The notes beneath the pieces were generated by a model that had not been told where the DNA came from, did no database searches, and was given only the letters and a program-made list of their open reading frames with translations. DNA of 64,000 bases from Hymenolepis diminuta (Eukaryota; Platyhelminthes; Cestoda; Cyclophyllidea; Hymenolepididae), in the NCBI GenBank assembly GCA_900708905.1, contig CAADRB010000078.1:372001-436000 (forward strand), in the 5' to 3' direction. Shown in pieces: positions 26,101 through 40,000 of the stretch. Each line of letters opens with the position of its first letter. Within the stretch, counting starts at the first letter, position 1. Made by a program: the position numbers and the translations under genes.

Positions 26101-29100
26101 TACGCTGACCAATGCGCCACCTACGTACACACCTATATGCCTCTTTTCAAGGACCTTGTAAATAATTTTCAAATTAATCAATGAGTCCATGGCAGAATGC
26201 CATTCAAATTAGTTGCCTAGAGTTTGTCTATGATTTTTCCTGCTATAGTTCTTCCGATGGAAACCAATTTTTCGGTAACAACACGAGATTTCAACATCGA
26301 CAGTAGCTGATTTTTGTGTGAATTGCTGTTATTTAATTGCATCGTAGAGTCTTCATCACATGTACTTCACAGGAGCATCTAGTTATGCATCATCCATTTG
26401 TACATTGGGACGAGTAGATTCCCGAAAATTGCATCTAGTCGGTCGAATGGGCTACTCAAATTTGGCAAGTAACTTTAGAAGTAAAAACGTCTACCGTGTT
26501 CGTTAGTTATCTGTTGTCGGTGATTTTTTTTATGGATAAATGGTGAAAACATATCTCAAAGAAGGTATAACAATTTGTTATTTGGAAATAAAAAAAAAAC
26601 AAGGAAAGGCGCATTTACATTGTTATCATCCGTTGCGAGAAGAAAATATACTGTTTTTAATCTCGAGGACGAATCTAAACCCAAGGAATAGTAGGGTAGA
26701 CTAAATGCAGGGCGAAGGGGGGAGGGGAGGGAGTCAGAAGTGTTTGGTGGTAGCAGATAATATGGAAGTATATCTATTGAGTTTTATTTGAAAATATATT
26801 CCAATTTCTTCAGGTTATGCCTTGGCGTTCTAAAGTTGAAGCATCCTACGTTTAGTGTTGATCGTTCAGTAGATTAGGAATAAGTGGTTAAGCGTGTCAT
26901 CTCGATTCATTCGATTCTCAAGATAGCCAAGGAGCTACTAGTGTAGTTGCATAACTTAAAAGTCATGACTAATCTTATCCACTTTTGTTTAAACATTGCT
27001 AAAGCAATAGCATGATTATCAGGTAGAATGATGCGATTACTCATGCGACTTATATTGTAGGTTTGACAATCCGGCTGCTCATGCATCTCCAATGACACGT
27101 CGATTGACGCATCTTTACTTAATATTTGTCAACTTGGCCCTGCTCTTTTATCCCTCCGGTCTCTGCGCTGATTGGACCATGGGTAGCATCCGCCTGATTA
27201 AATCCTTCTCTGATTGGCGCAATGCCTGTACTCTCTTTGCTTTCCTTGGTCTGTTTCTCGTAGCTCTCCGTTGTGCTTCTCCTTGGACCAAAACTCGTCA
27301 AGCGCTCACGCTTTCAATGGCAGGTGTACATACTTTAATAAATTTACACTACTGATATATTCTTAAGCAGAGTGTACTATATATTTTTTAGGGACTAGCT
27401 CTGCTGGGTTTGCCGTTTTTACCTGCGTCAAACCTCTTCTTTTATGTGGGATTTGTGGTTGCAGAAAGGGTTCTTTATGTTCCTAGTGCAGGATTTTGTC
27501 TGATTATGGGCTTGGGCTTCCAGTTTCTTCTTCAAAGATGTTCCTCAAAACGTAAACGAGCTTCATTGTAAGTTTATTAAACATATTTTTTTAAACTTAT
27601 CTCTGAAAATACCTAATCAACATCATTTTCCTCACTCAAATAGGACAAAGATGCAGGCATACTTAGTTCTGGCTGTTATTTGCTCAGGATTTGCGCTGAA
27701 AACATTCTACCGCAATTATGACTGGTAAGATTTCAATATTTTTGTTTCATTCATCTTAAGGTAAATCGTACTTGAAGACAGTTCGTTAGTTTAGTTTATC
27801 ACAATTATTCATAACCATAGATTAGTTTGGATATCCGATACATCCTGCAAAGTATAACTATACTGGTAATTCTAGAGCACTTTCCCTGTTGTGAGAACTA
27901 GACTTCTAGATTTTTCGATCTCATTTTTCTTTTAATATTTATGGTTTCATTGTGATGAGTTATTTTTCTTTCTTAAGTCGGGAGAAAAGATTGTAACTAG
28001 TATATGTGAGTAAATTAACATCAACAATTTCCACCCAGAATTTGTCGCTAAACAATAAGCAATATCATCTTGGATTCACCTGTGTTCCAGCTACGAGTGG
28101 AGGGCAATTAGTCATCATTGCATTTAGATCGTTAGCTCTTGTATCATCAGTTTCGACCAGACAAAAAAGCATCAGTTACGTTATGATATTTCAAAATTGA
28201 CTCAGACGGTGAGTTTATTCAATGCAATATATATCAGGTTGTAACAGAATTTCTGTCCAATTTTTGAGCTATGTGTTCAGGACACGATTACCTCATTTTA
28301 GCTTGTTTATGTTGTATGCTTATCTATGACAATTATTGAAATATTAGTTCTTCTTCCAGATTGTGTGATAATTACCGTTAGTAATAAATATTTCTAGCCC
28401 TAATGTACACTCCAAATATTTTACTTTTTGGAATTCATGAAGGAAATACGACAAGCCCAGCTGCAAAAACACTCAAAGAGACTTATGGAAATGATGTTGT
28501 GAATGAAGAGACCTGCAGAAGGTGGTTTTCACCTTCACGTTTCGAAAAGAATGATTTCAGCCTGAAAGACCACGAATCGAGAGAAGGATGCACAGAGATC
28601 TCAATTCTGAGCAATTGGGAGTTGCCATTGATGAAAATGCAATCTGCACTACTAGAGAACTGAGCAAAACCTTTAACCTAAGTCGCCATACAACCATATA
28701 TACGGAAATGAAAAGACTAAAGGGCAAAGTCTCAAATGGGAAATGTGGGAAGTGGGTCCCATACGATTTGTCAGAAATGAACAAGCAACAGCGTGTGACC
28801 TGTTGCGTTTCACTGCGTTCTCGTGAACTGAACTTCAGGCACCTTTTTAGATCGAATCGTAACTGACAGCGACGAGAAGTGGTGGATGCTTTACAACAAT
28901 GTTAAGCACAAACGACAGTGGTTCAAAGATAATTCCACTTCCAAACGGAGAAGTGGATTGCACCCGCAACAAATTCTTTTGTGTATGGTGGATGAGAATT
29001 AAACAATAANNNNNNNNNNNNNNNNNNNNNNNNNNNNNNNNNNNNNNNNNNNNNNNNNNNNNNNNNNNNNNNNNNNNNNNNNNNNNNNNNNNNNNNNNNN

Positions 29101-32100
29101 NNNNNNNNNNNNNNNNNNNNNNNNNNNNNNNNNNNNNNNNNNNNNNNNNNNNNNNNNNNNNNNNNNNNNNNNNNNNNNNNNNNNNNNNNNNNNNNNNNNN
29201 NNNNNNNNNNNNNNNNNNNNNNNNNNNNNNNNNNNNNNNNNTTAACGGCAGGAAAAACGGCCTTCTTTGATGAATCGAAAAGGAGTGATTCTACACCTCG
29301 ACAATGCCAGACCCCCCCTCCCCCCCCTCCCCCCCACACTTCAAGAGCAATGGAAAATCTCGTTGAAGAATTTGCCTGGGAAGTCATGCATTACCCACCG
29401 TATTCTCCCGATCTTGCAGCAACCGATTTCCATCTTTTCAGGAGCCTACAGATTCATTTAGTGGGACAAATGCTTACTTCGAGATAAGAGGTAGAAACAG
29501 AGAAGCTAGTTTCTTGATTTGAGTCCAAACTGGCTAAATTTCATGAAGAAGGAGTGAGGAAGCTCATGGCAAGATGGAAGATGTAATTAATGAAGACGGC
29601 GACTATTTTGAACACAAAATAAATGTATTTTTGGCCAAATTACACCTTAATTCAAATTAAAACATGGACAGAACTTCTGTTGCAACCTGATATATCAAAA
29701 TTAAAATATTAATATTTGAAGCAATCATTACCTGGATAAAGAAATTAAATGTCCCCTTGTGTTTTTAACTAGTTTTTATTATTATTTTATGTTATCGAGG
29801 TTAAACTTGTTCACATTCAGGAATGTTTTAATGTTTTTTTTTATTAATATTTGTAGTAATATTATTAGGGTCGCTCTTGTGCTTATTTTGTGCTTGTTTA
29901 TAACTATTATCGTCTATTTTTTCCTTTCAATATTTAGGAAAGATGAATACTCTTTATTTACATCAGCTTTGAAAGTAAATCAACAAAATGCAAAATTGTG
30001 GAACAATGTTGGACATGCTCTTGAAGCTAAATCAAAATTCGATGACGCTCTTTTGTATTTCCAACAAGCTGTAAGGTTAGTTAAGCAAAGACTACAATTT
30101 TTGTGCCTTATGATTAGTCTAGCAGAGCGGTGTGATAGGTTGAATGTTTATTTCTGTCTACCCTGTTTTACGATCTACAAACCGATATTCCAACTGCAAG
30201 GATAATCGCAAGTTTTAGTTGTTATAGCGAAAAAATATTATAGTTCAATTCCATCTATGTACAATATTGCGTAATTCATAATAATTCACGTAAACGATTG
30301 GAAGCATAAGCTTTATTTTCAGTAATAATGTGAGGAAAGCAAAATAAAGTATTGATTTGGCTAGAGGAAAATATTTAATAATTATTCGCAATTATATTTC
30401 CACCCTGCCGCTCTAATTGGCTACAGAGTTCAACCGGATGATATGGGCGCACGAATCAACGTCGGGCGTACGCTCGTCCAATTAAATCGATTGGAAGAAG
30501 CTGAGGCTACTTACTATCAGGCTCTTGATTTCTTCCCAAAGCCCAAGAAAGGTGAGTGCTACTCACTTCTTGTTAGTAGTTAACAGGCATTTCTAATTTT
30601 ATTGGTCTAAATTGCTTATAGGAATGGTTTACCACACTCGTGTTTCACCCAAGGATCTCACGATTTTTATCAATCTTGCCAATCTGTTAGCCAAAAATGA
30701 CAGTCGGTTAGAGGAAGCTGATGCTCTATTAAGAAGAGCTATTTCCCTGCGTGAAGACAATGTTGACGCATATCAGAATCGTGGAAGTATTCTTGTGCGC
30801 CAGCAAAGGTAACTCAATTCATACAAAAAGTATGGAATGCGAAGTATCGCATTTATTTAACTGGCCAATAAGCATGTGAAGTGGGTGTACATTAGATTGG
30901 AATGGTTTGCAAAGTTCGAATCTGAAGTGATATCAGTTCGCATAAAGTCAAATTTTAGAGGTTACTGTAGGGGTTTTCATCTTGTGAAATTGCTTTAAAT
31001 AATTGAGTTTGGCTGAAGACTCATTGAAGAAAAATGTCTGGACAGTAATGATTGAGAGTTCCACCTGGATATAAACTATTTCCTTGCATTCAAATATATG
31101 TGCCTTGATTATGATTTATAGCGGTCTAAACCACAGAGTTGAGAAATCACGAGCGTTACTGCACAAATGAGTAAGAGAACAGTGAACGAAGATGAAGTTC
31201 TCAAAGGTTTGCTAATCTAGACCTTTAAAACCTCATATTTCTCTCTACAAATAAAACACTCTGATAGTTGTGAATTATCAGTATTATGAATTATTTAGAT
31301 TCTTAAATGAGAATCATAACTTACCTTCAGTCCTGATGAATATTCTGAACTGCTACGTTAAAGTTGACAGACTTCTTGATTTAAATCTCCCGAATTTCTG
31401 TGTATGTTTCTTTTTCGAAGGAAATATAACCATAAATGTTTATTGCTTTTCAGGCGTTAAATTATTTGATGCATGTCAAGTTACTGACACGCTACGAAAT
31501 TTGGAAACCAGCCGAAATATTGTTATGATCTAATATTCTCTGTAGGATGCCGTAACGAACTTGTTGAGGTTAAGATAACAGTTAACAACAGCAAAAACAG
31601 TCACCAATTCGTAACTGCTTGAATGAGAGCTGACAAAAATTGTGGGGCAGAACACCAAGCGTTGGTTAGGCCAAAATGTATCCAAGGAAGCCACAAGGAG
31701 GATTGAAGCGAGTGAGAGAGAGAGAGAGGAGAGGGCTGAGGAACAGAGGAGATGAGAGAGAATTGTAGGAGCCGGTATTTGACATGTGGACATTATGTTT
31801 TGAGTGGGAAAACAAAGACGAAGAGTAAATCGGAAATATATATAGGGAGTCATCCTTCAGGCTCTTCTATTCCGTAAGAAATTGCACTAATTGTAAATAC
31901 ACTCCGAAAACACCACTATACTAAACGATTCAAACGACCATGTAGAGACAGGATGCACGTTTTCGTATCAATAGGTCGATTTATATTTTACGCCATTCAC
32001 AACCGTAATGTAATAAATTCGAACTCTTAAATTCCTTGAAAAATTGCACTAGCTATCAGATAAACTTTCCCTCTATGCAGTCTTCACTCATGCTCAATAT

Positions 32101-35100
32101 TTGCATAGAGAGATTGATCAGGAATGAGGCCACCTAATGTGGAGATGCCAACTTACTTTATCATCCCATTTATTCCTTATACCACTAATTTGACCCTTTT
32201 AGATATATGAAATGGAATTTAAAATAGTCATCTTTATGAAGAATTAACATCTCATTTTTTGATCTTTGCAGATTTGCGGAGGCAGAGGATATGTATAGAA
32301 GAGCCCTAAAATATAAGTACACAAGTGCTGCTCTTCATTACAATGTGAGTCACATCAATGTGCACATATAATAATTTGTATTCACTCTGAAATAATTTAT
32401 GCGTGACGAAATGTGCTGTCTTTCTTATTTTATCACCACCATTGCAGTTGGGAGTGGTCCTGCTGGAAATGAATCAAAGCGAAGAGGCCTATAAAAGTTT
32501 CAGTCAAGCCCTCCTTATCGATCCGCATCATGAGGTCAGTTAGTCAACTTTTATTGTTACCGTTAACATCACCATCATCGTCATCATTATCATCACCCAT
32601 CCACAGAATTGCAGCATTGCTCAGTAATAGTAGTAGTAATGGCAAGCCTTAGCCTTGAGTAGATTTATTAAGCTCACCAGGAGAAATTAGAATCGAATTT
32701 GATCGTGGTAGTTAATGAACGTTGTGTAGTATGTTTTCTCTTCACTGCTTAATTTCATGCACAGATGCGTTTAGTAGAGTATGATAGACAGCTAGGATGC
32801 TATTGTTATTTTCCCACAATGAATCAGGAGTAGCAAGCTGCAAAACATGAGAAATAGTAAAATCCACTAATAAAGAGTGAACGAAGTAAGGCAATGTCTG
32901 CACATCATAAGACACTAAAATAAATCAAGTTTGGATTTCTTCGTGACCCTCACTTATTGTCCAACAGGTATGGTTCTCTTCGTCATGTCTTGATATTTCA
33001 TAGTTCAAATTTCAGTGTCATATCCGCGATGGTCCGAGCTTATTGAGTAGCTGATCGAATTGAGATGTTGATCAGGTATCTACGCGTGGTAGTTAGCCGA
33101 TATTAGGTAAAAGTTGTTCAATGCAGCATAAGAGTTTATTCAAGGGACTTTCTAATTAAAAACAAACTGGTGGGCTAAGATGGGAGATATTCAAATGGTT
33201 GTGATCAGATTCACAATTCAGATCCTGTTCCCGTGCAATTAAATGACTACCATAATCGCTGTTAATTTCACCAAACATCGGTAAAAACGCAATTTGTCTC
33301 TGTTTCACAATGAGAGATAACCATACGAAAGTTTCATATCTCTTGTGTCTATGAGAATGCAGTAATTGTGAGATATGGAGTAGAATAGACCATGAAAGAA
33401 CTATTTCTCTGAAGGAGTTTAGTGTAATTTGATAAAGTTTAAGTTGAAGGAAGACTCTTGATAAAAAATGCGTCTTCTTAACTTATAGCGCTTTTATTCG
33501 GGGAACAATTTTGCTTCAAGGTGATATAAAAATTGTTTTCAATCTCACTCAGAAGGTGGATGTGTGAACACTAGAAGTTTGTTATGGCCCTTGGAGAATG
33601 TTGGAATTTCTATTGATCTGAGTGTTCCTACGTTGGCATAAACTGATTGCGTCTAAAATGTCAAATGATTTCTTTCTGCTATTCTTGGGTTGAAGTAGGA
33701 TTTGTTATGGAACATTTTTTGATAACTTAATGGCTTGATAGTTGCTATGCCATTCGTTCAGTTTTTTTTGTGAATCCGATAGAAGTAGCTGACTCATACA
33801 GTCATGCATCTCCACATTCATGGGTTCATTCACATCTAGCGATGGAAGTGAACTAGAAGCCAACGGTGAAAACTTTCAGCTAGTATAATCTACTTGTCCG
33901 TAGAGGTCATTACTGACTGTCCGTATAAGAAGCTCAACAAACTTACTCAGGAATATATACAAGAATACGAGTCCGTTTGAGCCAAACTGATTAGGTAATT
34001 AGGGATCAGTTTGATGAACCTATAAATCGAATGAAGTAAAACTTTTCGAAGTCCTAACAATATTCTACTTCCAATTAATCACTTATGGCACTGTCTTCCT
34101 ATAGTCCTATAGGACTATTTCCTAATTCTTGGGTGATTAATAATTTTGAATCTTTTTAACTTTGCTATGAATAAAAAATTTCGACAATATCAATAGTTGG
34201 TTCGATATAAATTGATCAATCTAAGAGATTCAGACGTTGGAAAAAGGTATTTTTCGATAGATTGGAGAATTGCGAATCGGAACAAAGAAACGATATGCAG
34301 ACGAAAATGATGAGCAACGATTGAATGCGTAAAACTTACTGATGCATAGGACAAAAAAGTACTAATCTACTTACTTCTAATTACATTAGTGGCTGCTGAA
34401 TCCCTGTGACAAAAAGCACTTAACATTCAGTATTTTTATTTAATTTAATACTTTATGGCACTCTTATAATGCGTCACAACTGAATATTCCCGTAAAATAA
34501 GGCAATAACGTGAACTTTTTAGCTTGTTTAAACTAATAATATTACAAGAAGTATAAAGTTAGCCATAGGCATGCTAGATCAAGTGGAAAGAGGCTTCTAA
34601 TTGCTTATTACAAGTGATTTGTACTTTTTATAAAAAATTTTAGCAAACTCTCTTCGCTCTCGCTTCCTCCTATTCTGAAACGACCGATACTGAACTGCGA
34701 AAGAAGGCCATAACATTGTAAGTTCAATGTCCAATTATTGTTACCAGGTCTATTTGATTAAAATAACCAGTCAGAAGTAAATTACAAATATTTTTAACAG
34801 AACAACTCATAGTCCCTATTATATTTGGAGGAATGGGGTGAGGGTGAATTTCTAAAAGTGAAATTTCTTTTGATCTTCAGTAATGAATGGTGTCTGGTAG
34901 TAGTTTAAGGGGCAAATTTTGACTAGATCTTTGATTTGAAGACGTTGTTAACGGTAGTTACTAGGTATCGACTTTCATGAATAAAGATTAGCTTTCTTTT
35001 GCCTTACCTTATCCACTTCTAATTCAGTACTTGTAAAAATTTAAGCGAATGATTTGTGACCTATGCACAGTTAGTTGAAAAAGCTGGGGTCAATCCAATT

Positions 35101-37035
35101 TGCATGCAGCCAACTATAGTGAATAAGTCGGAACGTTGAGATGTTTTATAAATAGAGAATAGAAAGAGGAGGCGTCAGTCTCTTAACTAACAAATTGTAA
35201 AGTGGCTAGGTCGACTAGAGTGTGACTAACAAAGGCAAATTTGTAAGAAGATTGAGGAAAGGGAGGACAGAACAGAGGAAAGTTAAAGTAGACAGATAAT
35301 GCAACTTTTAAAAGCAAGCTGGGGGTTGGGGGTAGTTAAGGTCTATCATGAGTTCTTAAAATGAAAGAGCAAAATTTGATGGTAAATGTTGATGCCTTTA
35401 CAGCGTTCTTTATGAAGCTCATTTGTTTTACCAAGGTGTTTTCATTGTTACTTATTTAGTCCCACATTTGTATAGTACTGTTCCCTTTTTCTCTGTCAGT
35501 TTCGAAGAATTGGCCACCCGTAACTACGAATCAGTTCGTGTCAACTTCGCTTTGGCTATTCTTCATACTGATTTCGGAGAATATGAAAAGGCTGCTGGAC
35601 GCTACCGGACTGTTTTAACGGTAATAAAATATGCAGATTTATCATCTATTCCATATTCCATTCATTCGAGTACCTTGGATCCTAAGTGGGTTGTTAACGA
35701 GTTTTTCATGGTAAATATAACCCCTATGATATTTTGGAGAATCAGGAAGGAGTTTTAAAAATCACATATCACTTGACTGAGCTCTTAACTAGGTAGGAAG
35801 AAGAAACAAGACAGATGGGCGACAATGTAGCAGAACGATGGTGAGACGATGGTAAATCTGTAAATCTCGACTACTGTCGAACAATCGCTACAAAAAATAA
35901 GAAAGGTGATACAAAACACTTTTCCTAGGTGATACGTAATTAATCAAAATTAGTCTACTAAATGTGCTACTATGTGGAAACGCATATGATTAAGCCATTG
36001 AAATAATGAAAATTTGTCGTAATGTTAAACTGTCACTGATATAGCATTATTTCAGGCCGTTCCCTGAGGTAAATTATGGCTATTGCAGTTTAGGCTTAGA
36101 AGGAAATGATGTGTTGCTCAATCGGCGGTTTCTCTTTATCACTTTATTAAAAATATAAATGTAATTTTATAAAATAATTAGCCGATGATATGGCATAGTA
36201 ACGTGAGGAACAAATTCTGAATTATGTAAAACTCAGATTTTAATAGCTGCGATCCTTTGACCTAGTTGCTCGATGTTTCAGAGTGTTTAACGATGCAAAT
36301 TCGAAACTTTTCCTAGTTAAAGTTAACCATCTATTCCAAAGGTTATATAGGTACTTTTCATTGAAAAATGTTCTTCCTATAGATTCAAAACTTGATACTT
36401 TTGGGATGTTTGGTCAATCACTGCCGTGTAACGCGATGATTAAAGGGATTAACGATAATTTAATTTCTTCTCTTATAGGTTGATCCAGATCACAGAAGCT
36501 CTCTCTTCAACTTGGCACTGATGTATCGCAATGAACTCAACGATTCATTGGCTGCAATTCCACTCCTCAATAAACTCATTGAGGTCGGTTACTTTTAGAA
36601 TTTAAACAAATTATGAAACTTCAGCCAAATTCTAAAATGTTATTTTATAGAGACATTCGGACCACTTCAAATCCTACATGCTTCTCGGCGACATTGAACT
36701 CTCCGTTCTGAAGAATGCGACGGCAGCAATCAAGGTTTGAGGGGGTCCTCATCTACTTATATGCCTTATTCGTAATATCCACCGCCGTATTGACATGTCC
36801 GTTTTTTCTCATGTAGCTATTTGAAAAGGCGGTTTACCTCTCACCGAATAGCCTTCAGGCGAGTCACAACTACTGTGTGGCCTTCATTGAGGGTACTGGC
36901 GATTTTGAGAAGGGTGAAGAATGTCTCAAACGTGCGGCATCGCTAGCTGATCCCAACAACCCAAATGATGAATTTGTTTTTCGACACCTGGCTATGATCC
37001 AAGCCAAACGACAAACAAAGAATCCTTTGCCTTGA
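23125..37035 (+). CDS. TMTC3: TMTC3, transmembrane and TPR O-mannosyltransferase (17 exons)
   Basis: Exons: 23125-23141 (tentative), 23228-23796, 24941-25056, 25141-25286, 27061-27323, 27399-27567, 27644-27724, 29938-30075, 30427-30551, 30622-30808, 32272-32344, 32448-32534, 34644-34717, 35500-35620, 36479-36583, 36651-36734 and 36817-37035. They total 2574 nt, or 857 residues (human TMTC3 is about 914), in phase throughout. The N-terminal half is multi-pass membrane. It contains [43 protein letters not shown] and [20 protein letters not shown], typical of the family and closest to TMTC3 by recall. Next come [38 protein letters not shown] and [15 protein letters not shown]. From exon 8 onward TPR repeats begin ([20 protein letters not shown]). 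Family role: ER enzymes that O-mannosylate cadherins and protocadherins. No C-terminal ER-retrieval motif is obvious. The acceptor of exon 6 was chosen at 27398 because the nearer TTTTTTAG breaks frame. Confidence 0.92.
25930..26135 (-). repeat. tRNA-derived SINE-like repeat in TMTC3 intron
   Basis: On the minus strand TGGCGCATTGG (26119-26109) fits a Pol III A box. GGTTCGACTCC (26075-26065) is a near-perfect B box about 34 bases later, as in tRNA genes. The T-arm folds with one mismatch, but the acceptor stem does not pair, so this is a tRNA-like head rather than a tRNA. The body after the head (about 26049-25949) is similar to 38825-38734, supporting a dispersed family. Its open frame is not a gene. 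Confidence 0.55.
28234..29690 (+). mobile_element. Degenerate mariner (Tc1/mariner) transposon with sequence gap
   Basis: Inserted in TMTC3 intron 7. Terminal inverted repeats of about 25 bp begin TCAGGTTGTAACAGAAT at the left and end in the imperfect complement at the right. Both are flanked by TA target duplications (28232-28233 and 29691-29692). The transposase fragments read in the same direction as TMTC3 and are split by frameshifts. They include a helix-turn-helix region ([14 protein letters not shown], then [16 protein letters not shown]), [27 protein letters not shown] (first catalytic Asp), [14 protein letters not shown] (second) and [20 protein letters not shown] (third, mariner D34D type). 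232 N replace the middle. A C-rich tract follows the second Asp and disrupts the frame. Inactive as sequenced. Confidence 0.85.
29010..29241. other. Assembly gap (232 N)
   Basis: Run of N inside the mariner element. The sequence resuming at 29242 is identical to that resuming after the second gap at 49556, which shows that the assembly broke at the same repeat position twice. Confidence 0.99.
31711..31732. repeat. GA microsatellite in TMTC3 intron
   Basis: Short (GA)n tract within a purine-rich patch of intron 10. The same tract with the same length occurs in the duplicate near 61335-61355. Confidence 0.7.
32567..32600. repeat. CATCAT-type trinucleotide tract
   Basis: Imperfect (ATC)n microsatellite in TMTC3 intron 12, repeated unchanged in the duplicate near 62190-62223. 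Unchanged length in both copies argues that the duplication is very recent or artefactual. Confidence 0.6.
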
Positions 37036-40000
37036 TTGTATTTAGGACGTATTTTGATGTATTCGATCATAATTAAATGCATTTATGTGTAGTGATTTGG
37101 TTAAATTGCTTACATTTTGTAATTGTATTTCAAATTGTAAAAACAAAGTACTTATTGATGATGTTAATTGCTCTATGAAAAGGAATGGCTTCAAACATAA
37201 TGGATTAGGTAAAGAATGTTACTCCTTAATATAGATTTGATTCATAGAGAAAAGTGATTTAAAGGGCGAATTTGAGGAGGGGTATGACGCTCCAAATAAA
37301 TTTTCGGCTGTTGATACGCTTAAGAGCTGTATTATTTAATAAGATAAACTACTGATGACTTGGAATCGACAACCACTTGGTAATAATATTTGCAGAACAA
37401 GTGAGGACTGACTCTAATTTTAAAAATGATTTATTTAATCAATATTCTATAAATACGAAAGATGTGAGAACTACACATAATATGAGGTCTTATCTGAGAG
37501 AAAATCACTCATAAGTATTTATCTATCGTGCCTTTAACCACTCCGACTTTTATTATAGAACCCAATCGGCATGAATTCGTTGGATCGGTCCATGGACGCA
37601 CTTCTATAGTGATTCATTAACCTATTTGTCCTCAACCACACTCCGAACTTCATAGGGTGGTGATGATTTCACACGTTATTGAACTTTTAAGAGACTGGAA
37701 AATTCAGTTTAATCCGTATATGTCTGCCAAACTAGACTCTGACATATTTCCTTCAAGTCTTCTTAACAAGAGATCTCATTTTTTCATATTATTTCGGTGA
37801 AGATTGATATTAACAAGGAAAACAATATCGAAGCATTTGGTTTTCACAAATTCAGATTATAAAATCTACACTTAAGATAACCGTGCCTGAACGTCTTTTT
37901 TTTCTAAAATTTCATAATTCATCTTCCAACCAACCTAGTTCCCTGCAGACCCCTATTATGAGAAAGCTGGACCTTACCTCCCACCCATCTATACCACTAA
38001 GACCTAATCCGATCAACCTTAACTAGTCCCAACATCGGACATTCCACGTTGTCTATTCCTGAGTCAGTTCGAATTGATATTATCAGTCATGTAACCATTC
38101 TGGCTTTACTTTGTCGAGTTGAGCCAATTAGGCTGTTCGCAATCCACGACTGCACATTCTCGTTTCGGTCCCTTTCAAACCATGCCACATTTAAGTCAAT
38201 GTGACAATTGCCTTATTAAATTCGGGCTCTTAACCCTCTGTGTCTCTCATTTACTCTACCGCTCCGTCACCGCTGCTATTATGCAACAGCATTTGCTTCA
38301 AACGCCTCTTGCATATTCCCTCTCATCATTCAAATTCCCAATGAAGGTAATTGACAAATCCGTTTACTTCATCTCCTAATGTTAAATAAAATTGGCAGAT
38401 AGCAACTCGAGTTTTTATAGATTTTAGATGACTATGTATCAGTCAGTCCCAGAACTAGGTTAATAAGATATTTATCACACACTGTACCCATGATAGGCAA
38501 TTTATTTTAGTATATCCCCTTTAACTCAATTTCATTCAGATTGCCTAACCATCACTGTGACTTCTTCAATATAACGAAAATGAATTCCCTAAATCCTCAG
38601 CTGACTAATACACTTCATTTGACTGTTCGTCGGATTACGAACTCTAATAAATACGCTTTTGTGTTCACTATTTAAATAATTCCCAAGCCCATTTATGGGG
38701 ACATTTTCCAATGCTCAGCTTTAGCAGAGAGTGTGATCCTGGAGCCTCTTTAGTGAGGAACGCGAATTTCGCCACAATCTATATTAGCCCGACTTAACTA
38801 AAGCGGCTGGCCATTCTGACTATTTACACAAGGTGGACCTAAGTCTCAATTTTCGTAACACGATCCTTATTATTATAGGATTAAGATCAAGAAAAATCCA
38901 TACCCAAGGATACTTTTGAATGGAAACAGATTTGAGCAATTATAGTAAGTGTAATAATTTGGTAAAAAATGACAAGTGTGTCATCAGTAGATCTTTCAAC
39001 TTCTTAATCACTTACGTAATGTCTTAAACTAATTAAGATGACTATAGACATCTTTCTCACGGCTCTGGTTGTCCAACAGGCGGGCTCTGCAGCCACTACT
39101 CCTAAATTGAACTATAAAACTCTTTAAATTAGCTCCTATCTCCAGTGAACAGGCCCGTTCCATCTACAGTTGGCCACTGGTGAGCATGATCTCTGAAATT
39201 CACATTTCAAAATATCGACATCTATGAGTCAATAATCAATAATTCAAGAAGTGAAAAAAGTAAAAAAACTGTTTTATTCATTCTAAATAATCACATATTC
39301 ATTCCCCCATGATTCTACAAGAAATATAAGAAAAATCACCTCCTGCCTTATATTGCCAAATAAATTTCAGAAAATATATAGTGCCAACAAAATCCTTTGA
39401 TTTGTTAAAATGAAGTTCAATGCGTTTCCTTGGAAAAACTATAATCAAAACACTCCGTAAAGAGGTGTATATTGGATAGAATGACTAAATTTCACAAGAT
39501 AGGAATTTCTTTTGATATCATCCTTAGAAGGTTGGGAATAGCGGCAAATTTTCCACAAATGAAGTAGAAGAAACAAAAATTTAAACAACTGTCACTTGAA
39601 ATGGCTTTCGCAATTTCACAAAGATCATATTTCTGAGTAATTGAAATGCTGAAAAAATATAATATACAAAGTATTTGATAGTACTCTAAATTACAATTTC
39701 GAGATAATAGACGGCCAAACGTGATACCACATCGAAGTATCGGGACATGCCGCAGCTAAATCCAGTATAGGTAGAAGTCCAATATTAGCGGTGGGAATAA
39801 TTTAATCCTTATGCTAAAATACAACCTTCAGGTTATGCCTTCACTTGCCAGACTCCCTTAATATATCATAGGTTTTAAATAAGTACTAATTGTCACTTAT
39901 TTAAATATTGAAAGGGGTAATCAACAAACATTTCAATCAGCTCTCTTATTGAATAAGAAAAGTCGAACTCTGTAAAGCATGAAGTTAGCTCGAAGTATCC

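Larger units (their letters stand above)
30313..33210 (+). repeat. TMTC3 segment duplicated at 59936-62833
   Basis: This 2,898-base stretch with TMTC3 exons 9-12 and their introns recurs with a constant offset of 29,623. It is identical wherever I compared, including intronic ORFs and microsatellites. The flanks on both sides remain recognisable in the copy but are clearly diverged. Confidence 0.9.

Noticed and set aside
26065..26119. Possible functional tRNA gene
   Set aside because: A and B boxes are good, but the acceptor stem does not pair and the T-stem has a mismatch, so it is only tRNA-like.
25918..26190. 90-residue minus-strand ORF
   Set aside because: It is the chance open frame through a tRNA-derived SINE-like repeat.
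27384..27398. Acceptor TTTTTTAG at 27391 for TMTC3 exon 6
   Set aside because: Using it shifts the frame out of the conserved LPFLPASN block; the acceptor ending at 27398 restores phase and a total length divisible by three.
28923..29387. Long minus-strand ORF rich in Gly (and 48820-49701)
   Set aside because: The frame runs through N bases and a C-rich tract of the mariner; it is an artefact.
31530..31853. 107-residue minus-strand ORF and its copy at 61153-61476
   Set aside because: It is an open frame through a GA-rich purine tract inside a TMTC3 intron; the copy is open simply because the sequence is identical.
38119..38379. 86-residue plus-strand ORF downstream of TMTC3
   Set aside because: No promoter, splice or homology evidence; composition is like its surroundings.
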